A stretch of DNA of 36,890 nucleotides from assembly GCA_024709225.1 (NCBI GenBank), contig JANJXC010000100.1, forward strand, positions 1 to 36,890, written 5' to 3'. This document shows positions 1-13,029 of the stretch, one piece after another. Numbering within the stretch: the first letter of the stretch is position 1; each line of letters opens with the position of its first letter. The DNA comes from Gammaproteobacteria bacterium. Lineage in GTDB: Bacteria > Pseudomonadota > Gammaproteobacteria > Thiohalomonadales > Thiohalomonadaceae. The notes under the pieces were generated by a model that was not told where the DNA came from, ran no database searches, and was given only the letters and a program-made list of their open reading frames with translations. A program made the translations under genes and the position numbers.

Positions 1-69
1 CGGGGGTTAGCGCCCTGTATCCGGCCGTTGGCGGAGGTGCTGGCCGACGGGGCCGCCGCGGGGTTTTAA
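1..69 (+). CDS. C-terminal end of an upstream gene, possibly a SPOR-domain protein
   Basis: Frame 1 is open from the window edge to a TAA at 67-69 and gives 22 residues, ending PLAEVLADGAAAGF. The run GLAPCIRPLAEV resembles the final strand of SPOR domains (DamX-like cell-division proteins), where a pattern like PWIRP(L/F)xxV is common. A SPOR/AAA gene between aroB and gltB is a known order in gammaproteobacteria, which supports but does not prove this. Only the tail is visible, so the identity is an inference from a few residues plus context. Confidence 0.4.
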   Translation, partial: RGLAPCIRPLAEVLADGAAAGF

Positions 70-70
70 T

Positions 71-142
71 GTTAGGAGCGATGGTTATTCGGGTACGGGC
101 GCCTGGGGGGGGCGCCGCTCGCTAATACGATTCGCTCCTACG
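71..142. repeat. Paired GTAGGAGCG-type palindromic repeat
   Basis: TAGGAGCGA at 73-81 faces its exact reverse complement TCGCTCCTA at 132-140, and each arm continues toward a GGCGCC centre (about 98-116). Similar bipartite elements lie at 14825-14895 and 27580-27650, so this is an interspersed family. The GTAG start and hairpin form match REP elements mobilised by RAYT (TnpA-REP) transposases; no such gene is in the window. It sits just behind the upstream stop codon at 67-69. Confidence 0.65.
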
Positions 143-208
143 AGACCCCCGCCCGTCCCCGGGCGAGTGAAGCCCCGCTAACCTCCCGTCCCGCATGGCT
201 TCTTTGCA

Positions 209-237
209 TTGAACCTCCCCCCCGAGGGCAGTATACT
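209..237 (+). promoter_or_regulatory. Predicted sigma70 promoter of gltB
   Basis: TTGAAC at 209-214 and TATACT at 232-237 are separated by 17 bases, close to the sigma70 consensus. The predicted start of transcription, near 244, leaves a leader of about 80 bases that contains a hairpin at 250-268. Confidence 0.55.
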
Positions 238-249
238 TCTTGACCCTTT

Positions 250-268
250 TTGCCCGGCGTTCGGGCAA
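250..268 (+). other. Leader hairpin upstream of gltB
   Basis: TTGCCCG at 250-256 pairs perfectly with CGGGCAA at 262-268 around a GCGTT loop. It lies between the predicted promoter and the gltB start. There is no U-tract behind it, so it is not an obvious terminator; it may stabilise the leader or be a regulatory fold. Confidence 0.4.
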
Positions 269-321
269 ATCGCCATTTTTCGCCTGGTTTTCGCGAGAAC
301 CTCACTTTAAGACTTGTGGCC

Positions 322-6258
<5,937 letters not shown>

Positions 6259-6268
6259 TTCAAACCGT

Positions 6269-6363
6269 CGCAGAGACGCAGAGCAAATTATTGCGACACG
6301 ATCACGGCGATAACCGTGGTGGCTGCCAAGCGATAAAACCCTCTGCGCCTCCGTGGCTCTGCG
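6269..6363. repeat. Facing CGCAGAG repeat arms between gltD and hemE
   Basis: Two CGCAGAG units at 6269-6275 and 6277-6283 face two inverted units (CTCTGCG) at 6341-6347 and 6357-6363. The right arm lies inside the hairpin that covers the hemE leader. The arrangement resembles the other short-unit inverted elements in this window. Confidence 0.5.
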
Positions 6364-6375
6364 ACAGAGGGTTTT
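6335..6375 (+). terminator. Terminator-like hairpin covering the hemE ribosome binding site
   Basis: AAAACCCTCTG at 6335-6345 is an exact inverted copy of CAGAGGGTTTT at 6365-6375, with a 19-base loop. The 3' arm ends in TTTT, like an intrinsic terminator for gltBD. The same arm contains AGAGGG at 6366-6371, the only plausible Shine-Dalgarno for the hemE ATG at 6381. Folding would therefore both weaken read-through and hide the hemE start. Confidence 0.55.
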
Positions 6376-6380
6376 CATAG

Positions 6381-7445
6381 ATGGCTGGATTGAAGAACGA
6401 TCGTTTCCTGCGCGCCCTGCTCAAGCAGCCGGTGGACGTGACCCCGGTGTGGATGATGCGCCAGGCCGGGCGTTATCTGCCGGAGTACCGCGCCACCCGC
6501 ACCAAGGCCGGCAGCTTCATGGACCTGTGCAAGAATCCGGAGCTGGCCTGCGAGGTCACCATCCAGCCGCTGGAGCGTTTTCCCCTCGACGCCGCCATCC
6601 TGTTCTCCGACATCCTCACCGTGCCCGATGCCATGGGCCTCGGTCTGCGCTTCGCCGAGGGTGAGGGGCCGATCTTCGATCGCCCGGTGCGCACGGCGGC
6701 CGATGTCGACAAGCTGTTCGTGCCGGACCCGGAAGGCGAGCTGAGGTATGTAATGGATGCGGTGCGCACCATCCGCCGCGAACTGGATGGCCGCGTACCG
6801 CTGATCGGTTTTTCCGGCAGCCCGTGGACCCTGGCGACCTATATGGTGGAGGGCGGCTCCTCCAAGGAGTTTGCCCATGTGAAGGGCATGCTGTATGACC
6901 AGCCGGCGCTGATGCACAAGCTGCTCGATGTAACGGCGCAGGCGGTGACGCAGTATCTCAATGCCCAGGTGGATGCCGGCGCCCAGGCGCTGATGATCTT
7001 CGATACCTGGGGCGGGGCGCTGACGCCGCGCGACTACCAGGAATTCTCCCTGCGCTACATGGCCCAGATCATCGCCGGCCTCAAGCGTGAGGCCGACGGT
7101 CGCAAGGTGCCCGTGGTGATGTTCACCAAGGGCGGCGGGCTCTGGTTGGAGGCCATGGCCGATGCCGGCGCCGATGCCCTGGGCCTGGACTGGACGGTGG
7201 ATATCGGCGCGGCGCGCCGCCGTGTCGGCAGCAAGGTCGCCCTGCAGGGCAACATGGACCCCTGCGTGCTGTATGCCTCGCCCGAGCGCATCCGCACCGA
7301 GGTGAAGGACATTCTTGCCGCCTACGGCCAGGGTTCCGGTCACGTATTCAATCTGGGGCACGGCATACACCAGCATGTGAATCCGGAGCATGCCGCAGCC
7401 TTTGTCGAGGCAGTGCACCAGTTGAGTGCAACCTACCATCAATAA
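6381..7445 (+). CDS. hemE: Uroporphyrinogen decarboxylase
   Basis: Converts uroporphyrinogen III to coproporphyrinogen III in haem synthesis. The 354 residues match the family. Signature segments are [12 protein letters not shown] near residues 27-38, which carries the substrate-binding Arg residues; [17 protein letters not shown] in the middle; and FNLGHGI near the C-terminus. It follows gltD after 122 bases, a gene order common in gammaproteobacteria. ATG 6381 has AGAGGG 9 bases upstream, buried in a hairpin. A strong terminator follows at 7470. Confidence 0.97.
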   Translation: MAGLKNDRFLRALLKQPVDVTPVWMMRQAGRYLPEYRATRTKAGSFMDLCKNPELACEVTIQPLERFPLDAAILFSDILTVPDAMGLGLRFAEGEGPIFDRPVRTAADVDKLFVPDPEGELRYVMDAVRTIRRELDGRVPLIGFSGSPWTLATYMVEGGSSKEFAHVKGMLYDQPALMHKLLDVTAQAVTQYLNAQVDAGAQALMIFDTWGGALTPRDYQEFSLRYMAQIIAGLKREADGRKVPVVMFTKGGGLWLEAMADAGADALGLDWTVDIGAARRRVGSKVALQGNMDPCVLYASPERIRTEVKDILAAYGQGSGHVFNLGHGIHQHVNPEHAAAFVEAVHQLSATYHQ

Positions 7446-7469
7446 GCGGTATCCCGCGCCAAAAATGAC

Positions 7470-7497
7470 AAAAGCCCCGCATGACTGGGGCTTTTTT
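7470..7497 (+). terminator. Rho-independent terminator after hemE
   Basis: AAAGCCCC at 7471-7478 pairs with GGGGCTTT at 7487-7494 around an 8-base loop, and six T residues close it at 7492-7497. Confidence 0.9.
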
Positions 7498-7589
7498 AAT
7501 GGTTTAGCATTTGGCGAGTTACTAATAATATTGCGTAAAAACACTGCTGGCCTTAGTGTTAAGTAGTTCATAAGAGAGGAGGGGCGGAC

Positions 7590-7985
7590 ATGCGGATGAT
7601 TGCGGCAGGGCAACTATTGGTGTTGCTGGCCGGCATCGGGATGATGACCGTTTCCTATGGCGCGGATGATGATTATCTCAAGGCGCTCAAGGCGGAAACC
7701 CAGGCCATAACCGGTGGTGAGGCAGCGGGGACGGCGCCACCGGCAGCAGAAACAAAACCGGCACAGGGATGGTCGGCGTCGGGACAAGGGCTGGCCGAGG
7801 AACTGCCGCCCAATTTGTCGCAGGAGCAGTTTGAGGCGGCACTGAAAAGCAGTTACTTCGGTACGTTCGTGTTCTATAACAAACTGGGTGCGGCCGATAA
7901 GTCGACGGTCTACCGGGCCTATCAGAGCAACGCCCAGATATCCAATATTCGTGATACGACTACCAGCCTGCTGAAGAAAGAATAG
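7590..7985 (+). CDS. Small exported protein of unknown function
   Basis: 131 residues beginning with a typical Sec signal peptide, hydrophobic about residues 5-22, with cleavage probable after SYGA. A Pro/Ala/Glu-rich low-complexity stretch (about 42-68) is followed by a compact C-terminal part containing YFGTFVFYNKL and ending in a charged helix. No enzyme motif or haem site is visible and I do not recognise the family. The purine-rich AGAGAGGAGGGG immediately upstream supports ATG 7590. The rhodanese gene starts 24 bases behind its stop codon, so the two are probably one periplasmic operon. A weak promoter candidate is TTGCGT 7531-7536 with TAGTGT 7554-7559 (17-base spacer). Confidence 0.8.
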   Translation: MRMIAAGQLLVLLAGIGMMTVSYGADDDYLKALKAETQAITGGEAAGTAPPAAETKPAQGWSASGQGLAEELPPNLSQEQFEAALKSSYFGTFVFYNKLGAADKSTVYRAYQSNAQISNIRDTTTSLLKKE

Positions 7986-8009
7986 CGGGATAAAGTTTGG
8001 GGAATGACG

Positions 8010-8765
8010 ATGGAAAAGATGCCATATTTTATGCGAGTTGGTGCAGTCGTGCTGCTCGGCATGCTGTGGGGCAGCGCCTATGCGCTGGACGTGAGGATCA
8101 CCGAAGAGCGTGAGACGGTGACGGTGCAGCACCACGGTAAACCCTTTGTGATCCAGCGTGAGCAGGACCCCAATCATGTGGTCGATGTGGCCTGGGGCAA
8201 GACCTCGCGCAAATGCCCGCCGTTCTGTCTGCAGCCCAATGTGCCGCTGCCCGGCATCCATGCCGTGGGTGAGCTGGAGGTGCTGGACTTCATGGAGAAG
8301 TTCGTCAATACCGGCAAGGGCGTGCTGATCGATTCGCGCCTGCCGTCTTGGTACATGGCCGGCACCATCCCCGGTTCGGTCAATATTCCCTTCACCGTGT
8401 TCGGCGAGATCCCCACCGCTGCCGATGTGGAAAAGGCCTTCAATCTGCTCGGCGCCGTGCGCCGCCCCAACGTCGGTGGTTTCCGCCGTACGCTGGAGCG
8501 CAACTTTGCCGACTGGGGCTGGTTCGGCGCCAAGCACAAGACGGCGTATTGGGACTTCACCGATGCCAAGGAGATCGTGCTGTGGTGTAACGGTCCCTGG
8601 TGCGGCCAGTCGCCGCGTGCGATCAAGAATCTGGTGAACCTTGGCTATCCGACGGAGCGCATCCACTACTACCGTGGCGGCATGCAGATGTGGAAGGTAT
8701 TGGGTATGCCAACCGTGGTGCCGGATGCCAGCAGTGTGATGTTCGAAGTCAGCGGCGGCGAATAG
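8010..8765 (+). CDS. Exported rhodanese-domain protein
   Basis: A 251-residue protein with a Sec signal peptide (cleavage likely after SAYA, about residue 25), so it is periplasmic. A single rhodanese domain spans about residues 88-235: VLIDSR for the first strand, then an active loop WCNGPWCGQS with C193 and C198, and YYRGGMQMW at the end of the fold. Rhodaneses move sulfane sulfur on a Cys persulfide; which of the two loop Cys residues is catalytic is not obvious. A further pair, C69 and C73 (KCPPFC), lies before the domain and could form a disulfide or accept sulfur. ATG 8010 was chosen over ATG 8004 because GGGGAA at 7999-8004 is then correctly spaced. Substrate unknown; sulfur oxidation or thiol transfer are possible. 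Confidence 0.9.
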   Translation: MEKMPYFMRVGAVVLLGMLWGSAYALDVRITEERETVTVQHHGKPFVIQREQDPNHVVDVAWGKTSRKCPPFCLQPNVPLPGIHAVGELEVLDFMEKFVNTGKGVLIDSRLPSWYMAGTIPGSVNIPFTVFGEIPTAADVEKAFNLLGAVRRPNVGGFRRTLERNFADWGWFGAKHKTAYWDFTDAKEIVLWCNGPWCGQSPRAIKNLVNLGYPTERIHYYRGGMQMWKVLGMPTVVPDASSVMFEVSGGE

Positions 8766-8783
8766 ACCTGCTGCTACCGCCAC

Positions 8784-8821
8784 AAACGACAAAGGCCGGG
8801 TTATCCCGGCCTTTGTCGTTT
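8784..8821. terminator. Bidirectional terminator between convergent genes
   Basis: A 17-base perfect inverted repeat (8784-8800 and 8805-8821) encloses a TTAT loop. The arm ends are AAACGACAAAGG and its complement. It lies between the rhodanese gene (+) and the FliL-like gene (-) and can serve both. Confidence 0.85.
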
Positions 8822-8878
8822 GGTGTGCTGCATTCGCGACAGGGGCTGCACCATACGCAGCACATCGCGAATACGATG

Positions 8879-9286
8879 CTACTGGATGACGAAGTTGGTA
8901 AACAGGACGGCCTCCAGCGCCTCGCGCTTGAGGCCGGCATGGGTTTCCAGCACGGTACGCAATTCTTCCAGGGCCAGCAGGCGCACCTCTTCGCGTACCT
9001 GCATGTCGTACATCCGGTCCTGGGTCTGCGCCGACAGCAGGGTGATGAGGGCATGACGCACCGGGCCGGTGTGTTCCTGCAACGCACTCAGCACGGCCGG
9101 ATCGCGGCTCATGGCTTCCACCTTGACCTGCATGAAACGCACGCGCCCTTCGCCGAGCAGATTGACCACGATGGCGGGCTCCAGGGCCAGATACGGCCCG
9201 GTGGCGGCGGCGCCGCCGCCGGAGGCGAGTGCGGGTGGGGCGATGAGGGCGGCGCACAGAAGCAGGGAGGAAAGCAGTCGTTTCAT
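8879..9286 (-). CDS. Exported FliL-family protein
   Basis: 135 residues. Residues 1-22 form a signal peptide (LLSSLLLCAALIAPPALAS) and not the long membrane anchor of flagellar FliL. The rest matches the FliL domain: YLALEPAIVVNL at the start, GRVRFMQVKVEAM, and EAVLFTNFVIQ at the C-terminus. FliL supports the flagellar stator at the basal body. This copy stands alone, without other flagellar genes nearby, so it may be a FliL-like paralogue with a periplasmic role. The gene reads toward the terminator at 8784. Confidence 0.8.
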   Translation of the reverse strand: MKRLLSSLLLCAALIAPPALASGGGAAATGPYLALEPAIVVNLLGEGRVRFMQVKVEAMSRDPAVLSALQEHTGPVRHALITLLSAQTQDRMYDMQVREEVRLLALEELRTVLETHAGLKREALEAVLFTNFVIQ

Positions 9287-9338
9287 TGGTTGAGCAGCCG
9301 GTGGGGAGAGGCGGCTATGATGCCATGCCCCGAATACA

Positions 9339-9444
9339 GGGACTAGGGGCTAGGGACTAGGGAAGGAGTGTGCTACGCGCACACTGTTACCGACAACATC
9401 ACGAGTAAAGCGAATATATTCCCTAGGCCCTAGCCCCTAGCCCC
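9339..9444. repeat. Inverted heptad-repeat element at the end of xerC
   Basis: The left arm holds GGGACTA, GGGGCTA, GGGACTA at 9339-9359. The right arm holds TAGGCCC, TAGCCCC, TAGCCCC at 9424-9444, the inverted form. About 60 bases separate the arms. The xerC stop codon (complement of 9430-9432) and its last four codons lie in the right arm. Confidence 0.7.
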
Positions 9445-10344
9445 TTTCTTTTTCGCCCGCGGATGGGCTGCGTCATACACCTTGGCCAAGTGCTGGAAAT
9501 CCAGGTGGGTGTAGATCTGGGTGGTGGCGATGTTGGCATGGCCGAGCAGTTCCTGCACGGCGCGCAGGTCACCGCTGGACTCCAGCATGTGACTGGCAAA
9601 GGAGTGGCGCAGCATGTGCGGGTGCACCGGCACGGCGAGCCCTTGCGCCAGTGCCCAGCGGCGCAGCCGCTCCTGGACGGTGCGGGCGGCGATGCGCTTG
9701 CCGCCGCGACCGAGGAACAGCGCGCTGCTGGCGGTAGCGCCGGGCCGCAGATGGCGGCGTTGCAGCCAGGCCTCCAGGGCGGCGAGGGCCTTGCGGCCGA
9801 CGGGGAGAACGCGGGTCTTGGCACCCTTGCCGGTGACGCGCACGGTGGCATCTTTCATGTCCACGTCGGGGCAGTCGAGGCCGACCAGCTCGGCCAGGCG
9901 CAGGCCGGAGGAGTACATCAGCTCCATGATGGCACGGTCGCGTACGGCATCGTCGTCATCGCCGGGAATCTCCAGCAACCGTGCTGTTTGATCCACATCG
10001 AGCGTCTGCGGCAGATGGCGCGGTGTTTTCGGTGCCGGGGTGTCCTGGGCCGGATTGTGGCCGGCAGCGCCTTCGCGCAGCAGGTAGTTGAAGAAGCTGC
10101 GGATGGCGGAGAGCTCGCGCTGTAGGCTGCTGCCGGCGATGCCGCTGCGGTGGCGCCAGGCCACGTAGGCGCGTACCTGGGGCGCGTGCAGTGCGGACCA
10201 GTCATCAATGCCCTGCCGCGCGCAGAACTCGCACAGGTGGCGCAGGTCGCGTAGATAGCTGTCGAGGGTATGGGGTGAGAGGCGGCGCTCATGGCGCAGG
10301 TGCTGCGCGTAGCGCTCGATCCAGTCCAGCGCCGCGTCCTGCAT
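9430..10344 (-). CDS. xerC: Site-specific tyrosine recombinase XerC
   Basis: Acts with XerD at dif to resolve chromosome dimers at cell division. 304 residues, the normal length. An N-terminal core-binding SAM-like domain (about 5-90) is followed by the catalytic domain with the full set R149, K173, H243, R246, H269 and the nucleophile Y278 (sequence ATTQIYTH). It begins 4 bases behind the DUF484 stop codon; dapF-DUF484-xerC is the conserved gammaproteobacterial order. The C-terminal residues GARG and the stop codon are encoded inside a heptad repeat element, suggesting that the original end was replaced. Confidence 0.96.
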   Translation of the reverse strand: MQDAALDWIERYAQHLRHERRLSPHTLDSYLRDLRHLCEFCARQGIDDWSALHAPQVRAYVAWRHRSGIAGSSLQRELSAIRSFFNYLLREGAAGHNPAQDTPAPKTPRHLPQTLDVDQTARLLEIPGDDDDAVRDRAIMELMYSSGLRLAELVGLDCPDVDMKDATVRVTGKGAKTRVLPVGRKALAALEAWLQRRHLRPGATASSALFLGRGGKRIAARTVQERLRRWALAQGLAVPVHPHMLRHSFASHMLESSGDLRAVQELLGHANIATTQIYTHLDFQHLAKVYDAAHPRAKKKGARG

Positions 10345-10348
10345 CGGG

Positions 10349-11017
10349 CTAGCTCCCCGGGCCCTGGCGCAGCAGACGCGTCACCACCGCGCCGAGATAG
10401 CGCAGGAAGGTGGTGCCCATTTCGGCGTGGAAGCGGCGCGGGTCGACGCTGCCGATGCCGAGCATGCCGATGCACTGCGTGCTGCCGGGCGCATACAGCG
10501 GGATCACCGCGCCGGAGGCCAGCTCGTCCGCCGCCTTGCCAAACAGCAGCTGCGCCTGGGCCGGCGCGATATGGCCGCATACCGGTTCACCACGGCTGAT
10601 CACCTTGTCGAACGGGGCCTGTTCTTTGTCGCCGCTGCCGGCGAACAGTTTCAACTCCACCGCATCGGCATGAAAATCTTCGCGCAGGCCTTCGCGCAGG
10701 CGCCCGAGCAGTGCATCGCTGCCGCGGGTTTCCAGCAGACCGAGGATCAGCTGTTCGATGCGATCCAGCAGGTGTTCGTTATCGCGCGCGGTCTGGGTCA
10801 GGTGCTGCAGCTTGCGCTTGAGGTCCTGGCGCTGCTCGCGCAGCACGGCCACCTGACGCTCGATGAGTGACACGGCCCCCTTGGCATCGTGGGGCAGCTC
10901 CAGCCCGGTCAGCAGGTAATCGTGGCGCAAAAAGAAATCGGGGTGTTTGCGCAGGTATTCGGCGACACTGGCATCGTTGAGTGCGGCGGCATTGGCGTCC
11001 AGTTGTTGTGTGCTCAC
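10349..11017 (-). CDS. DUF484 family protein
   Basis: 222 residues, matching the DUF484 (YigA-like) family that sits between dapF and xer[20 protein letters not shown] near the N-terminus is the family signature. A coiled coil follows (about 50-85), then a GAF-like domain with [10 protein letters not shown] and IGMLGIGS. The molecular role is not established. GTG at 11017 was chosen because it overlaps the dapF stop codon as GTGA (11014-11017), a translational coupling; the longer open frame to 11065 runs into dapF. Confidence 0.9.
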   Translation of the reverse strand: MSTQQLDANAAALNDASVAEYLRKHPDFFLRHDYLLTGLELPHDAKGAVSLIERQVAVLREQRQDLKRKLQHLTQTARDNEHLLDRIEQLILGLLETRGSDALLGRLREGLREDFHADAVELKLFAGSGDKEQAPFDKVISRGEPVCGHIAPAQAQLLFGKAADELASGAVIPLYAPGSTQCIGMLGIGSVDPRRFHAEMGTTFLRYLGAVVTRLLRQGPGS

Positions 11018-11844
11018 AGCTCGATTTCCCCCTGAAATACCCGTGTCGCCGGCCCCGTCATCCACAGCGCGGTGTCGCCGCCCTCCCAGCGTATGGTGAG
11101 ACTGCCGCCCGGCAGGTCGACGCGTACCGTGTCATCCAGCTCGCCCCAGCGCCGGCCCACGGCCACGGCTGCGCAGGCGCCGGTGCCGCAGGCCAATGTT
11201 TCCCCGGCACCACGCTCGTAGACGCGCAGACGGATGTGCCCGCGCGTGACGATCTCCATGAAGCCGACGTTGACGCGGCGCGGAAAGCGCGGGTGCGACT
11301 CCAGCAGCGGGCCGAGGCGCTCCACCTCGGCGGTGGCGATGTCTTCCACCCGCAGCACGGCATGGGGATTGCCCATGGACACCGCGCCGATGGCGAGCGG
11401 CTCACCGGCGACCTCCAGCGGGTACTTGTCCGCCTCGGTCTCTGCGGTGAAGGGGAGTTGCGCCGGCTTGAAACGCGGCGCGCCCATGTTGACGCGGATC
11501 TGGCCGTCGCTCTCCACGTACAGGGTGATGATGCCGGAGGCGGTCTCCACCACGATGGCGTCCTTGTCGGTCAGTCCCTCGTCGCGCACGAAGCGGGCGA
11601 AACAGCGCGCGCCGTTGCCGCACTGTTCCACCTCGCTGCCGTCGGCATTGAAGATGCGGTAGCGGAAGTCGACGCCGGCCTGGCCGGGTCTCTCCACCAG
11701 CAACAGCTGATCGCAGCCGATACCGAAGCGGCGGTCGGCGAGGAAGCGTACCTGCGCGGTGCTGAGCGAGAGGTCGCGGCGGAAGGCATCGATGACCACG
11801 AAGTCATTGCCCAGGCCGTGCATCTTGACGAAGGGGAGGTGCAT
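11014..11844 (-). CDS. dapF: Diaminopimelate epimerase
   Basis: Interconverts LL- and meso-diaminopimelate for lysine and peptidoglycan synthesis. 276 residues, full length. The two catalytic Cys are C75 in EQCGNGARC and C219 in [19 protein letters not shown] near residue 8 and VSMGNPHAV near 155 are further family motifs. It lies 17 bases behind the CoA-binding gene and overlaps the DUF484 gene by 4 bases. With lysA, it supplies the last two steps of the lysine branch. Confidence 0.97.
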   Translation of the reverse strand: MHLPFVKMHGLGNDFVVIDAFRRDLSLSTAQVRFLADRRFGIGCDQLLLVERPGQAGVDFRYRIFNADGSEVEQCGNGARCFARFVRDEGLTDKDAIVVETASGIITLYVESDGQIRVNMGAPRFKPAQLPFTAETEADKYPLEVAGEPLAIGAVSMGNPHAVLRVEDIATAEVERLGPLLESHPRFPRRVNVGFMEIVTRGHIRLRVYERGAGETLACGTGACAAVAVGRRWGELDDTVRVDLPGGSLTIRWEGGDTALWMTGPATRVFQGEIEL

Positions 11845-11861
11845 GACGGTTCAGGTTACCC

Positions 11862-12305
11862 CTAGTCGGCGTCATTGGAAAGGGCGGCGCCGCAGCCGAG
11901 GTAGTCGCGGTACATGCAACGGTCCATCACCACCCAGATGCCGGCAGCCCGGGCGCGCGCTGCCGCCGCCGCGTTGACGACGCCGTCCTGCAGCCACAGC
12001 GCCGGGATCTTCAGCGCGATGCAGGCGTCGACGATTTCGTCCACATATTCCGGCGCACGGAACACATCTACCAGGTCGATGGCGTCGGGGACGGCGTGCA
12101 GGTCGGGGTAGGCGCATTCGCCCAGGACCTCGTCCACCGCCGGCCGCACCGGCACCACGCGGTAGCCGAACTGCTGCAGTGCCTGCGCCACGCGATAGCT
12201 GGGGCGGTCCGGCTTTGGCGACAGCCCGACCACGGCGATGGTGCGCAGCTGGCGCAGGCGCTGGCAGATCTCCGCCTGGGACGGGTTGTCGAAATGTTCG
12301 CTCAT
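11862..12305 (-). CDS. CoA-binding domain protein (YccU-like)
   Basis: 147 residues forming a single CoA-binding Rossmann domain: IAVVGLSPKPDRPSYRVA at about 28-45 is the nucleotide loop, followed by VVPVRP, DLVDVFR and ALWLQDGVVN, all typical of the YccU/succinyl-CoA-synthetase-like family. Function is unknown; it probably binds CoA or acyl-CoA. The start ATG overlaps the stop of the upstream methyltransferase gene as ATGA (12302-12305), so the two are coupled. Confidence 0.88.
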   Translation of the reverse strand: MSEHFDNPSQAEICQRLRQLRTIAVVGLSPKPDRPSYRVAQALQQFGYRVVPVRPAVDEVLGECAYPDLHAVPDAIDLVDVFRAPEYVDEIVDACIALKIPALWLQDGVVNAAAAARARAAGIWVVMDRCMYRDYLGCGAALSNDAD

Positions 12306-12967
12306 GGCAGGTATCCGCTGACGGTGAAGTGGCGATCGCTGACCACCGTGACGACGAGGCGCAGACCGGCAGCGGCAAGCTGGGCGCTGACCTCCTCCGG
12401 TGTGTAGGCCGCGAGCAGGGAATGGAAGAAATCATGGCGCAACACCTCCGGCTCGGCGGCGGCGTACTGCTCTACCAAGGCCTCCGCTGCTGCGCGGCTG
12501 TCCGGTCGCCGCAGGTCCATGACAAATACCGCCGCGCCGGGCGCGGCGTGAGCCTTGATGCTCTGCCACAGTACCTGCGGTTCGGCCAGATGGTGCAGCA
12601 GGCTGTTGCTGATCACCACGTCGTAGCGCGGCAGAGGCAGCACGGCGCCGGGTAGATAGCCGTGGATGTAGCGGATGCGTGTTTCCAGGCCGCTGCCCTG
12701 CTGCACTGCTTCGGCGTGGTGCAGCATCGCTGCGGCACCGTCGATGCCGTGCACATGGCAGGACGGAAAGGCGCGGGCGAAGCGGCGCGTGATATCGCCG
12801 GGGCCGCAGCCGAGGTCGAGCGCCGTGCCCCGCGGCTGCAAGGCAGGGAACTGCTCGCGGAACAATTCGATGAAGCGCTGGTGCGGCGCGCTGAAATCAG
12901 CCTCGGCATAGGCGCGCGCCTGGGCCGCTTCGTCCATCAGCTCGGGTTCGGCGATACGCTCCATCAT
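12302..12967 (-). CDS. SAM-dependent methyltransferase, class I
   Basis: 221 residues. ALDLGCGPGDITRRFA at about residue 49 is motif I for S-adenosylmethionine, GIDGAAAMLHHA carries the acidic loop, and YDVVISNSLLHHL is motif IV of small-molecule methyltransferases. Substrate unknown. Two consecutive ATG codons (12967 and 12964) are possible starts; the first is listed. The longer open frame upstream runs into lysA and a repeat, so it is not used. It is not part of the conserved lysA-dapF block and looks like an insertion together with the CoA-binding gene. Confidence 0.85.
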   Translation of the reverse strand: MMERIAEPELMDEAAQARAYAEADFSAPHQRFIELFREQFPALQPRGTALDLGCGPGDITRRFARAFPSCHVHGIDGAAAMLHHAEAVQQGSGLETRIRYIHGYLPGAVLPLPRYDVVISNSLLHHLAEPQVLWQSIKAHAAPGAAVFVMDLRRPDSRAAAEALVEQYAAAEPEVLRHDFFHSLLAAYTPEEVSAQLAAAGLRLVVTVVSDRHFTVSGYLP

Positions 12968-12984
12968 CTCGCCCGAGCGGATGT

Positions 12985-13020
12985 GGTTACGGGACCGGAC
13001 GGGTGGAGCGCAGCGTAACC
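12985..13020. repeat. Intergenic palindromic repeat remnant
   Basis: GGTTACG at 12985-12991 pairs with CGTAACC at 13014-13020. On the minus strand the core reads GGGTTACGCTGCGCTCCACC, a phrase I know as a scattered intergenic repeat in gammaproteobacterial genomes. It fills the gap between lysA and the methyltransferase. Confidence 0.5.
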
Positions 13021-13029
13021 CATCCAGCA

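Noticed and set aside
9339-9444. Insertion sequence ends
   Set aside because: The arms are inverted, but only about 60 bases lie between them, no transposase is present and no target duplication was seen.
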